Below the pieces are notes generated by a model. It did no database searches. It was not told where the DNA came from and worked only from the letters and a program-made list of their open reading frames with translations. The position numbers and the translations under genes were made by a program. 19,410 bases of DNA from JBBRUG01 sp038247995 (GTDB lineage: Bacteria > Chloroflexota > Chloroflexia > Chloroflexales > Chloroflexaceae), in the NCBI GenBank assembly GCA_038247995.1, contig JBBRUG010000078.1:1-19410 (forward strand). The letters are read 5' to 3'. Positions 12,929 through 19,410 of the stretch are shown here, piece by piece; position 1 is the first letter of the stretch; the number at the start of each line of letters is the position of its first letter.

Positions 12929-13636
12929 GTGACCCAACTCTACCTCATCCGGCACGGCGAGGCCGTAGCCAATGTCCAACCGATTGTCGCCGGGATGAAC
13001 GGCGATACCGGGCTTACCGAGCGCGGGCATGAGCAGACGCTGCGGCTGCACGATCGGCTGGCGCGAACCGGCTTCATCAAGGCCGATGTGCTGATCGCCA
13101 GTACACTGCCCCGCGCCCGCCAGACGGCGGAGATCATTCAGCCTGCCCTGAACCTGCCAATCATCTTTGATGATGATGTGCAGGAGTTGCGCATCGGCGA
13201 GGCCGATGGCATGAGCAATAGCGATGCATGGGCGAAGTTCGGCGTGCCCGACTTCGACCAGTTTCCGCTCCGCCCGATTGCGCCCGGCGGTGAGAGTTGG
13301 GGCACGTTTACCTTGCGCGTCGGCCAGGCGCTCACCCGGATCACCCAGGAGCACGAAGGCAAAACAATCGTTGTCGTCTGTCATGGCGGTGTAATTGATG
13401 CCTCATTCGTCCACTTCTTTCAAATGCCTTCAATGGTGCTGCCGCCTACCGATTTCCACACGCGCAACACCAGCATCACCAACTGGGAGAAGGTCGGGCG
13501 GCGGAGTCGCACCATGTGGCGGCTGAACAGCTACAACGACATCGAGCATCTGCATGGCGTCGGCGCGTATGAGTCGGTGCGCTGGGAAGATACCGACGAT
13601 ACGCATCCAGCCAGCCCGATGCCGACAGAGGAATGA
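12929..13636 (+). CDS. Histidine phosphatase superfamily protein (phosphoglycerate mutase-like)
   Basis: 235 aa. The signature LIRHGEA places catalytic His9 at the N-terminus. It is followed by LTERGHEQ (29-36), the phosphate-binding arginine in STLPRARQTAE (58-68), an acidic proton donor in VQELRIGEADG (84-94) and the second catalytic His in VVVCHGGVI (His152). These fit cofactor-independent-of-metal phosphatases and dPGM-like enzymes; the substrate is unknown. I prefer the GTG at 12929, with GGAG ten bases upstream and the family start VTQLYLIRHG. The in-frame ATG at 12902 lies six bases after the terminator T-run and has no ribosome binding site. The C-terminal 40 residues (after NIEHL-type sequence) are acidic and poorly conserved. 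Whether it belongs to arginine metabolism is unknown. Confidence 0.88.
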   Translation: MTQLYLIRHGEAVANVQPIVAGMNGDTGLTERGHEQTLRLHDRLARTGFIKADVLIASTLPRARQTAEIIQPALNLPIIFDDDVQELRIGEADGMSNSDAWAKFGVPDFDQFPLRPIAPGGESWGTFTLRVGQALTRITQEHEGKTIVVVCHGGVIDASFVHFFQMPSMVLPPTDFHTRNTSITNWEKVGRRSRTMWRLNSYNDIEHLHGVGAYESVRWEDTDDTHPASPMPTEE

Positions 13637-13659
13637 CGCGGGGACGCGGGGACGCGGGG
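13636..13659 (+). repeat. Octamer repeat ACGCGGGG x3
   Basis: Three perfect 8-bp units that start on the last base of the phosphatase stop codon. Related units recur at 13886-13909. Confidence 0.8.
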
Positions 13660-13689
13660 CATACGGATCACGTTAAGGATCTCTGCCGC

Positions 13690-13838
13690 GCCAGCCCGCA
13701 CCCCAAACCCCGCTCCCTGAGCGGGAGAGGCGCTCCCGAGCGCATCAGGACGAGGAATCTGCGGCTGCTCCCCCTGCTCCACGCAGATGGAGCAGGGGGT
13801 TGGGGGGATGCGGCGTTTCGGGCATTGGGACGCGATCC
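13690..13838. repeat. Palindrome-rich dispersed repeat cluster, includes 50-bp copy F
   Basis: In order: CCCGCTC/GAGCGGG (7-bp stem, 3-nt loop), GCGCT/AGCGC, and CCCCCTGCTCC (13770-13780) with GGAGCAGGGGG (13789-13799), a perfect 11-bp stem with an 8-nt loop. Bases 13789-13838 match the reverse complement of 19357-19406 at 44 of 50 positions. The stretch between phosphatase and argJ (13637-14009) holds no gene, only these repeats. Confidence 0.75.
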
Positions 13839-13885
13839 GCGTATGTTCGGGCAGAAGCGTTATCGCTTCACGTGATCCGTATGGG

Positions 13886-13909
13886 ACGCGGGGACACGGG
13901 GATACGGGG
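13886..13909 (+). repeat. Octamer repeat A(C/T)(G/A)CGGGG x3
   Basis: The units ACGCGGGG, ACACGGGG and ATACGGGG are degenerate relatives of the repeat at 13636-13659, 250 bp upstream. Confidence 0.75.
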
Positions 13910-13930
13910 ACACATGACGGCAGCAACATC

Positions 13931-13994
13931 TCACCCCATCACCTTGTCACCTTCTCACCCGCTCACCCGCCCACCCAATCACCCGGTCGCCCAC
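13931..13994 (+). repeat. Octamer repeat TCACCCNN x8 upstream of argJ
   Basis: Eight consecutive 8-bp units: TCACCCCA, TCACCTTG, TCACCTTC, TCACCCGC twice, CCACCCAA, TCACCCGG and TCGCCCAC. The array ends two bases before the argJ ribosome binding site AGGAG (13997-14001). Only the last two positions vary freely. Confidence 0.85.
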
Positions 13995-14009
13995 CCAGGA
14001 GACATACGA

Positions 14010-15236
14010 ATGCCCATCGAAGTTATCGCGGATGGTCACGTCACTTCGCCGGCCGGCTGGCTCGCAGCAACAGCGGCCTGTGCGATCAAATATACCAATC
14101 GGGACGACTTGGCCTTGCTGGTGAGCACGCGCCCGGCGGCGGCGGCGGCGATCTTCACGACCAACAAGGTGAAGGCGGCCCCGGTGCTTTACGATCTGGC
14201 GTTGATGCAGCGCAACTCCGCCGGCTTGCGCGCCCTGGTAGTGAATGCCGGCAACGCAAATGCCTGCACCGGCGCCGCCGGCGATGCTGCGGCGGTTATA
14301 ATGGCCACGACAACTGAGCAGATCCTTGGCCTGCCTGCACATACCGTTTTTGTTATGTCAACTGGAACGATTGGCGTGCCCATGCCAATCGAGCGTATTC
14401 AGGTGGGCATCGGGGTCGCGGCACAGCAACTCGACCCGGCGAACGGCCCGGCGGCAGCGCAGGCGATTATGACCACCGATACGCGCCCGAAGCATTGTGC
14501 CGTGCGGCTGACCCTGCCCATCTCCGGCGTGACAATTACGATCGGCGGGATGGCCAAGGGCGCGGGCATGATCCACCCCAACATGGCGACGCTGCTCGGT
14601 GTAGTTACCACCGATGCGGCAGTTGAACCCGCTGCGTTGGATGACGCTGTGCGCCGCGCCGCCGAACTGAGCTTCAATAGTATCAGTATCGATGGCGATA
14701 CCAGCACCAACGACACGCTGCTGGTAATGGCGAACGGCGTAGCGGGCAACCCGCCGATTGTCGGCATGACAACTGCCGACGGCGAAGCATTCCTCGCAGG
14801 GCTCACCGCCGTGTGTACCGCGCTGGCGCAGGCTGTGGTGCGCGACGGCGAGGGCGCCACGCGCTTCGTAACCATTCGCGTCAGCGGGGCGCGCAGCAAT
14901 GCCGACGCCAAGCTCGCCGCAATGACGATCGCCAAAAGCCCGCTGGTGAAGACGGCGCTGTTCGGCGCCGACCCGAATTGGGGGCGGGTGCTCTGCGCCA
15001 TCGGTTACTCCGGCGCCGATGTCGACCCGCAGCGCGTCTTGCTCCACTTCGGCGGCATGAAGGTGCTCGAATACGGCCTACCGCTGCCCTTCGACGAAGC
15101 CGGCGCCCACGCCATCCTCGATGTGCCCGAAGTGCTGATCGACGCCGAACTTGGCCTCGGCGACGGCAGTGCAACGGTATGGACCTGTGATTTTTCGTAT
15201 GAGTATGTGCGGGTGAATGCGGAGTATCGGACGTGA
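14010..15236 (+). CDS. argJ: Bifunctional ornithine acetyltransferase/N-acetylglutamate synthase
   Basis: ArgJ moves the acetyl group from N-acetylornithine to glutamate (cyclic arginine pathway) and, in bifunctional forms, also makes acetylglutamate from acetyl-CoA. The 408-aa length is normal. The precursor self-cleaves inside KGAGMIHPNMATLLG, between Ala193 and Thr194, and Thr194 becomes the nucleophile. Other signatures are IFTTNKVKAAPV, VVNAGNANACTG (77-88), the oxyanion-hole region VMSTGTIG (115-122), SFNSISIDGDTSTNDT and GADPNWGRVLCAIGYSG. The C-terminus ends near EYVRVNAEYRT, as in the family. I chose the ATG at 14010, with AGGAG eight bases upstream; the frame is open upstream only through repeats. 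The stop overlaps the GTG of the next gene. A separate short NAGS lies downstream, so ArgJ may be mainly the recycling enzyme. Confidence 0.95.
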   Translation: MPIEVIADGHVTSPAGWLAATAACAIKYTNRDDLALLVSTRPAAAAAIFTTNKVKAAPVLYDLALMQRNSAGLRALVVNAGNANACTGAAGDAAAVIMATTTEQILGLPAHTVFVMSTGTIGVPMPIERIQVGIGVAAQQLDPANGPAAAQAIMTTDTRPKHCAVRLTLPISGVTITIGGMAKGAGMIHPNMATLLGVVTTDAAVEPAALDDAVRRAAELSFNSISIDGDTSTNDTLLVMANGVAGNPPIVGMTTADGEAFLAGLTAVCTALAQAVVRDGEGATRFVTIRVSGARSNADAKLAAMTIAKSPLVKTALFGADPNWGRVLCAIGYSGADVDPQRVLLHFGGMKVLEYGLPLPFDEAGAHAILDVPEVLIDAELGLGDGSATVWTCDFSYEYVRVNAEYRT

Positions 15237-15997
15237 GTATGGACACATCCTCCCGCCTGAACATCGCTCGCGCCCTGGCCCAACGCCTGAGCGCCCAATA
15301 TGGCCCGCGCCTGCTGCTGGCGGGTGTGTATGGCTCGGCTGCGCGTGGCGACGCTACGGAATGGTCCGACCTAGATCTATTCGTCGTGGGGCGAGCGGAG
15401 TTAGGCTTTACCGAGCGCACCTATCTGATCCAGAGTATTCCGGTGCATCTAGAGTATGTGAGCGAACCGGAGTTGCTGGCTACGCTCGACCGGCCGGGGC
15501 TGCGCTGGCCCTATCTGATGGGCGTATTGGCTACGTTACAACCGATCACTGGTGCCGCCGGGCTGGCCACAACATGGCTGGAACGCGGCCAGGCGCCGTC
15601 CGAGGCGGCCTTTCGTACCGCCCTGGAACGGGCGCTGCCCGGACTGGTCTTTGAGAGTTACGGACGCATCCGCTCGTGTGGTGCGCGCAACAACCGGAAC
15701 GACGCCACTCACGCGGCGATCGAGGTGCTCTACGAGATCAAAACCGCGCTGTGCCTGCTCAACCAGCGCTGGGTAACCCGCGACTATTACGCCGGGTTCG
15801 AACAGAGCTTCGCCTTTCCTTTGCGCCCAATGGGCTATGAAACGCTCGTTCCACAGCTCTGGGAGGCCCGCGAATTGAACACAATCGTCACGGTGGCGGG
15901 TGAACTGGTGAGCGCCTACTGGCGCCTGCTCACAACGTGTGGGTTGAATGTGCCAAACTATCAGACAGTGGAGAGTGTGCCGCTGGAGGAGCATTGA
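15233..15997 (+). CDS. Nucleotidyltransferase of the kanamycin nucleotidyltransferase (ANT(4')) type
   Basis: 254 aa, almost the length of kanamycin nucleotidyltransferase (about 253), which adenylylates aminoglycosides. Residues 30-50 hold the pol-beta-type signature GVYGSAARGD...WSDLDLF: Gly34-Ser35 and the metal-binding Asp46 and Asp48. From memory of that family I place Glu74 (VHLEYV) at its third carboxylate and Glu141 (VFESYGR) at the catalytic-base Glu145 of FEYAGK. A helical C-terminal domain follows (HAAIEVLYEIKTALCLL...). The catalytic set therefore seems intact. It starts at a GTG overlapping the argJ stop (GTGA) and ends two bases before argH, so it is embedded in an arginine operon. 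Its substrate may be an aminoglycoside or an unrelated metabolite; the sequence does not decide. Confidence 0.78.
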   Translation: MSMDTSSRLNIARALAQRLSAQYGPRLLLAGVYGSAARGDATEWSDLDLFVVGRAELGFTERTYLIQSIPVHLEYVSEPELLATLDRPGLRWPYLMGVLATLQPITGAAGLATTWLERGQAPSEAAFRTALERALPGLVFESYGRIRSCGARNNRNDATHAAIEVLYEIKTALCLLNQRWVTRDYYAGFEQSFAFPLRPMGYETLVPQLWEARELNTIVTVAGELVSAYWRLLTTCGLNVPNYQTVESVPLEEH

Positions 15998-15999
15998 GG

Positions 16000-17376
16000 A
16001 TGGAAAACAAACTCTGGGGCGGCCGCTTCGAGGCGCCCAACGCCGACGACATGCGCGCCTACAACGACTCGTTCCATTTTGATCGCCGGTTGGCCGAAGT
16101 TGATATTCAGGGCAGCATCGCCTGGGCCGGCGCGATCGAGGCCGCCGGGTTGATTACGGCCGAGGAGTACGAAACGCTGGTGCAGGGCCTGGAACTGGTG
16201 AAGCGTGAGTTCGCCGATAATACATTTGAGGAGCAGATCGGCGACGAAGATATTCACACCGCCGTCGAACGGCGCCTGCACGAACTGGTCGGTACGGTAG
16301 CGCTAAAACTGCACACCGGTCGCTCGCGCAACGATCAGGTGGCCACCGATATGCGTCTGTTCAGCATTGCCGCCGCGCGGCTGATCGACGAGCGCTTGCT
16401 CGGGCTGCAACTGGCCTTGCTTGGCCAGGCTGAAGAGCACGCCGCAACGCTGATGCCCGGTTACACCCACCTTCAGCACGCCCAGCCGATTAGCTTCGGC
16501 CACTGGTGCCTGGCCTATGTCGAGATGTTCGAGCGCGATCGCCAGCGCGCAACCGATGCCCGCGCCCGCGCCCGCACCCTGCCCCTCGGCGCCGGCGCCC
16601 TGGCCGGCAACTCACTCGGCATCGAACGCGAACGGCTCACTGAGGCCCTCGACGAGTTCGACGCCGTGGCCAACAACTCGCTTGATGCCGTGAGCGACCG
16701 CGATTATGTGGCGGAACTGCTCTTTACCTTCGCGCTCACCGGCGTGCATCTGAGCCGACTCGCCGAAGATCTGATCCTCTACTCCAGCGCTGAATTCGGC
16801 TTTGTCGAGCTTGCGGACGCGTATAGTACCGGCTCTAGTCTGATGCCGCAAAAGAAAAATCCTGATAGCATGGAACTGCTGCGCGGCAAGAGCGGCCGCC
16901 TGCTCGGCAACCTGGTAACCCTGCTGACGGTGCTCAAGGGCCTGCCGATGACCTACAACAAAGACATGCAGGAGGACAAGGAGCCGTTCTTCGACAGCCT
17001 CGACACGCTCGACCTTTCGTTGCGGGTCGCCGCCGCCGCCGTAACAACCATGAGCGTGCGCCCGCAGCGTATGGCTGCCGCCCTCGACGACGCCATGCTC
17101 GCCACCGACCTGGCCGACGACCTCGTACGGCGCGGTGTGCCATTCCGCGAGGCCCACGGCAAGGTAGGCAAACTAGTGCGCCGCGCGCTCGAACTCGGCG
17201 TTAATCTGCGCGAAATGCCGATCGCCGAAGACCAGGCCGTGCAACCCGACATGGGCCACGAAGTGTATAGCATCTTCGACTTTACTCAGAGCGTCGCCCG
17301 CAAAGACAGCCTAGGCGGCACCGCGCCGCAGCGCGTACTTGAACAGTGCGCTCGCTGGCGCGATTTGTTTGAATAA
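16000..17376 (+). CDS. argH: Argininosuccinate lyase
   Basis: Catalyses the last arginine step, argininosuccinate to arginine and fumarate; a homotetrameric cytosolic enzyme. 458 aa, normal length. It begins MENKLWGGRFEAP (family start), with HTGRSRNDQVATDMRLF (substrate binding), GYTHLQHAQPISFGHW (catalytic histidine region) and the fumarase-superfamily signature GSSLMPQKKNPDSMELLRGK, holding the mobile-loop catalytic serine. It continues NKDMQEDKEPFFDS and a C-terminal GVPFREAHGKVGKLV. GGAGG lies upstream of the ATG at 16000, two bases after the nucleotidyltransferase stop. A strong hairpin follows the stop. Confidence 0.97.
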   Translation: MENKLWGGRFEAPNADDMRAYNDSFHFDRRLAEVDIQGSIAWAGAIEAAGLITAEEYETLVQGLELVKREFADNTFEEQIGDEDIHTAVERRLHELVGTVALKLHTGRSRNDQVATDMRLFSIAAARLIDERLLGLQLALLGQAEEHAATLMPGYTHLQHAQPISFGHWCLAYVEMFERDRQRATDARARARTLPLGAGALAGNSLGIERERLTEALDEFDAVANNSLDAVSDRDYVAELLFTFALTGVHLSRLAEDLILYSSAEFGFVELADAYSTGSSLMPQKKNPDSMELLRGKSGRLLGNLVTLLTVLKGLPMTYNKDMQEDKEPFFDSLDTLDLSLRVAAAAVTTMSVRPQRMAAALDDAMLATDLADDLVRRGVPFREAHGKVGKLVRRALELGVNLREMPIAEDQAVQPDMGHEVYSIFDFTQSVARKDSLGGTAPQRVLEQCARWRDLFE

Positions 17377-17379
17377 GTC

Positions 17380-17418
17380 GGGCTGGTTCGTGGCGCCTTC
17401 GTCGCCACGAACCAGCCC
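17380..17418 (+). terminator. Perfect 16-bp hairpin between argH and the acetyltransferase gene
   Basis: GGGCTGGTTCGTGGCG (17380-17395) and CGCCACGAACCAGCCC (17403-17418) pair perfectly around CCTTCGT. There is no T-run; instead the AGGA of the next gene follows at once. It could limit expression of the last gene or protect the argH mRNA end. Confidence 0.6.
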
Positions 17419-17430
17419 AGGAAAAGAGCG

Positions 17431-17955
17431 ATGACCAGCGCCAGTATGATCTATAACCCGCCTGCGGTTCTGCCGCATCTCAACGCCAATCCCGAAGCCG
17501 CCGTGATGATCCGCCGCGCCCGGGTGGGCGATGTGCCGCGCCTCTACGAAATTATCAGCTACTACGCGGCGCGGGGCGATATGCTGCCCAAAACGCTCGA
17601 CCAACTCTACAATCGCGTGCGGGCCTTTAATGTCGCCGAGGCCGATGGCGAAGTGGTAGGCTGTGCGGCGCTGCACATCACATGGGCCAATCTGGCTGAA
17701 GTGGTGAGTGTGGCCGTTCACCCTGATTTCCAGGGCCGCCGGATCGGGCAAAAGCTGATCGAGCCGCTGTTTATCGAGGCGCGCCAACTAGGCATCCCGA
17801 ATATTTTCACCCTCACGCTTCAGGTCGGCTTCTTCAGCCGGCTCGGCTTCCGCGAAGTGCCCAAGCTGCACCTGCCGCACAAGATCTGGCAGGATTGCAA
17901 AACCTGCTTTAAGCAGGATCGCTGCGACGAGATCGCGATGGTGCGTGAGGTGTAA
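17431..17955 (+). CDS. argA: Short-form N-acetylglutamate synthase (GNAT family, ArgA-like)
   Basis: A 174-aa GNAT acetyltransferase. The domain begins at MIRRARVGDVPRLYEII (about residue 26) and has VGCAALHITWANLAEVVSVAV (beta strands lining the active site), the acetyl-CoA pyrophosphate loop HPDFQGRRIGQKLIEP (residues 97-112) and VGFFSRLGFREV. The C-terminal HKIWQDCKTCFKQDRCDE resembles the short stand-alone NAGS of arginine clusters, which lacks the kinase-like domain of Escherichia coli ArgA. It would acetylate glutamate to start arginine synthesis. The first ATG, with AGGA eight bases upstream, adds 25 residues before the domain; an internal ATG at 17506 is possible. Four cysteines in the tail could bind metal. 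Its position after argJ and argH supports the call. Confidence 0.85.
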   Translation: MTSASMIYNPPAVLPHLNANPEAAVMIRRARVGDVPRLYEIISYYAARGDMLPKTLDQLYNRVRAFNVAEADGEVVGCAALHITWANLAEVVSVAVHPDFQGRRIGQKLIEPLFIEARQLGIPNIFTLTLQVGFFSRLGFREVPKLHLPHKIWQDCKTCFKQDRCDEIAMVREV

Positions 17956-19140
17956 TGACGGTAACTTCGGCCACTGCGCCCGGCTTGAACATGTTCCACG
18001 TGTCGCACCGCTCAGATCCGGGCAGTGATTACTGCAACCCTAGAAAACTTGGCTTCCTGACGCGCTAAAAGTGTTCGATTCAGTCCATGTCTTTCGCAAC
18101 TCGATTGTTGCTCAGCACGAGCGCCGAGTTTCGAAGGGTTGGCAGAGCACTGTGGGAAGTGCGCGCAACGAGCACCAGCAGAGGACGGATAGGGTAGAGT
18201 TGTGTCTATGAGCTTTCGCCAGCGGAGCGCACTAAAGCGCCCACTTTTGATTGCTCACAGAGAGTGTGCCGAACAGCATTGCTGCTAGCGAAGTGCTACC
18301 ACCCCACAGGCGGGTGGCAACCTTCACCTTGCTGGTTATTTTGGCCTTGTCTCCGGCAGTTGTCCAACGACATAGTAAACTAGCCCGTATAGCCTCACGG
18401 AAGAATCTTACCCGACGAAAAGCTGCGCCTCAGGAAAGACAGGATCTTCCGCGACTCCCGTGCTCAGGCAAAATAGCCCAGCGGTCACGCATCATCTAAC
18501 CGGCTCTCAGCCTGGATGATCGGGTTATTCACGGCTCTGAACCAAGGATCAGAGGTTCCAGACATCTCGCGTGACGGCTCGGGCAGGGTTGGAATGACGC
18601 GAGCACGCCTGTTGCGGAAGAGCCGATCTTTCGTGATGACATGCGATCATTACAACTCGCTCCACGCCGGTCTTTGGTAGCGCAGTAGACTCTTGACCAC
18701 GACCCGTGATAACGTCAAGCTTGTTCTGATTCTTTCGGGAGTTGCTGTTGACGTCAGGTGCTTCCTGGTCAGTTCGGCTTCCTGATCCCTTCACTTGGCG
18801 TTCGCTTATTTTCGGAATCGGTTCATGAAATTGCCCCACCAGCAGGCGAAAATTGGCTCCTTGGAAGACTTACTGCCCCACTTGATGGCTGATCTGGCCG
18901 AAACGCTTTACACATTCCGATTTCGTGTACGCCAAAGTGGGGGGTTGATCTCGATTTGCGCTGGTTTTTCGCGTGCAAGTGGGGAGAGAATTTCATTTAG
19001 CGCCCAAAAAAATAAGCGAACGGTAAGCTTCAGGTCGCTTTGGTTCGCTTCAGGTGATTTCTGGTCACCTTATGTGCTTCCTCTTCACGCCCTGCTGATC
19101 GACCGGGTCAACCTCATCGCACGCGCACGTTCCTCACCCG
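17956..19140. other. Gene-poor region with lower GC
   Basis: I find no ORF with recognisable domains, good codon pattern and a ribosome binding site. The base composition is visibly less GC-rich than the genes to the left. Minor structures include the palindrome GAACATGTTC (17987-17996), GCCCGG/CCGGGC (17977-18023), CCACC/GGGTGG near 18300-18318, and 20-bp repeats (listed separately). It could be decayed DNA or hold unannotated RNA. Confidence 0.5.
19029..19088 (+). repeat. 20-bp tandem repeat, three diverged units
   Basis: The units are TTCAGGTCGCTTTGGTTCGC, TTCAGGTGATTTCTGGTCAC and CTTATGTGCTTCCTCTTCAC, contiguous. A related unit, GTCAGGTGCTTCCTGGTCAG, stands alone at 18753-18772. There are no spacers, so this is not a CRISPR array. 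Confidence 0.55.
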
Positions 19141-19150
19141 TTGGCTACGC

Positions 19151-19156
19151 TATAAT
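19151..19156 (+). promoter_or_regulatory. -10 box (TATAAT) in the terminal region
   Basis: A perfect TATAAT with no strong -35. It lies ahead of a hairpin and a terminator (to 19353), suggesting a short transcript from about 19163. Confidence 0.4.
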
Positions 19157-19162
19157 GAAGCG

Positions 19163-19353
19163 AGCGTACATCTCGTGCGGTTCCGCTGGGAGGAACCGCT
19201 CGCCGCCCTCCCAACGCCGCAATGGTGGTACGCATGCGATTTAGATGGCTGCTCACGAACCATTCAGTCTCTGGGCTGGCCAGGGCTGTTGCAACGTCTG
19301 AGATCCGCGCCATCCTCACCCCCCAACCCCCACCTCTCAGGTGTAGGGTTTTT
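19163..19353 (+). ncRNA. Candidate small RNA or leader ending in an intrinsic terminator
   Basis: Between the TATAAT and the terminator lies GCGGTTCC (19177-19184) paired with GGAACCGC (19192-19199). An alternative stem is GGGAGG with CCTCCC. The terminator is AACCC...GGGTT (19325-19350) with an inner CACCT/AGGTG and a T-run at 19349-19353. A reading frame starting at the ATG at 19222 has no stop before the window end, so a leader-ORF or truncated-gene reading cannot be excluded. Confidence 0.35.
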
Positions 19354-19356
19354 ACA

Positions 19357-19406
19357 GGATCGCGTCCCAATGCGCTATTCCCCGCATCCCCCCAGCCCCC
19401 TGCTCC
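19357..19406 (-). repeat. 50-bp dispersed repeat, copy R
   Basis: The reverse complement matches 13789-13838 at 44 of 50 positions, the differences clustering in the middle six bases. It lies at the window edge and probably continues beyond it. Confidence 0.75.
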
Positions 19407-19410
19407 CTCA

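Noticed and set aside
17987..17996. GAACATGTTC as a LexA (SOS) box
   Set aside because: The Gram-positive type needs four bases between GAAC and GTTC; here there are two, and no SOS gene is adjacent.
18104..18128. Third copy of the MITE-like element
   Set aside because: Only TTGCTCAGCAC resembles an element end; the inner blocks and the other end are missing.
19029..19088. CRISPR array
   Set aside because: The 20-bp units are contiguous and diverged, without spacers, and no cas genes are nearby.
18795..19244. 149-codon ORF in the gene-poor region
   Set aside because: No recognisable domain, no ribosome binding site, and it runs through the 20-bp repeats and the TATAAT box.

Overview
The window looks like chromosomal DNA of a GC-rich member of the Chloroflexota, perhaps a Chloroflexus/Roseiflexus relative. 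That is an inference from three things: an ECF sigma factor paired with a DUF5667-type Thr/Pro-rich membrane protein, the general gene complement, and gene junctions filled with 7-8 bp tandem repeats and G/C-rich palindromes. No rRNA or tRNA was found.

Layout. 1-3073 (+): the 3' end of a polyketide/polyunsaturated-fatty-acid synthase locus, with a 5'-truncated PfaD flavoprotein, a Sfp-type phosphopantetheinyl transferase and an SDR oxidoreductase. 3135-5747 (-): a GckA-type glycerate 2-kinase and, upstream of it, a YchF/Obg-family GTPase, separated by a 103-bp inverted-repeat element. 6102-8475 (+): an ECF sigma factor and its probable membrane anti-sigma/surface partner. 8586-11341 (+): a possibly leaderless gene for an unknown membrane-tethered protein, a class II aldolase, a DUF507 protein and a seven-helix membrane protein. 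11530-11649: a 39-aa membrane peptide, followed by a second copy of the inverted-repeat element. 11816-12565 (-): a FabG-like SDR. 12660-17955 (+): an arginine region, made of a promoter, a 36-codon ORF with four consecutive Arg codons, an intrinsic terminator, a histidine phosphatase, argJ, a kanamycin-nucleotidyltransferase-like gene, argH and a short N-acetylglutamate synthase (argA-type). 17956-19150: more than 1 kb with no recognisable gene and visibly lower GC. 19151-19410: a promoter-hairpin-terminator unit and the edge of a dispersed repeat.

How the genes work together. ArgJ (recycling acetyl transfer and acetylglutamate formation), the short NAGS and ArgH (last step) form a partial arginine pathway with tight gene spacing. 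The Arg-run ORF plus terminator in front of this block is the strongest candidate for an undescribed regulatory system here. The second notable signal is the pair of 103/104-bp inverted-repeat elements. They share sequence, are oriented the same way relative to their upstream gene, and begin exactly at that gene's TAG stop codon. A third is a 50-bp repeat found in opposite orientation just before argJ and at the window end.
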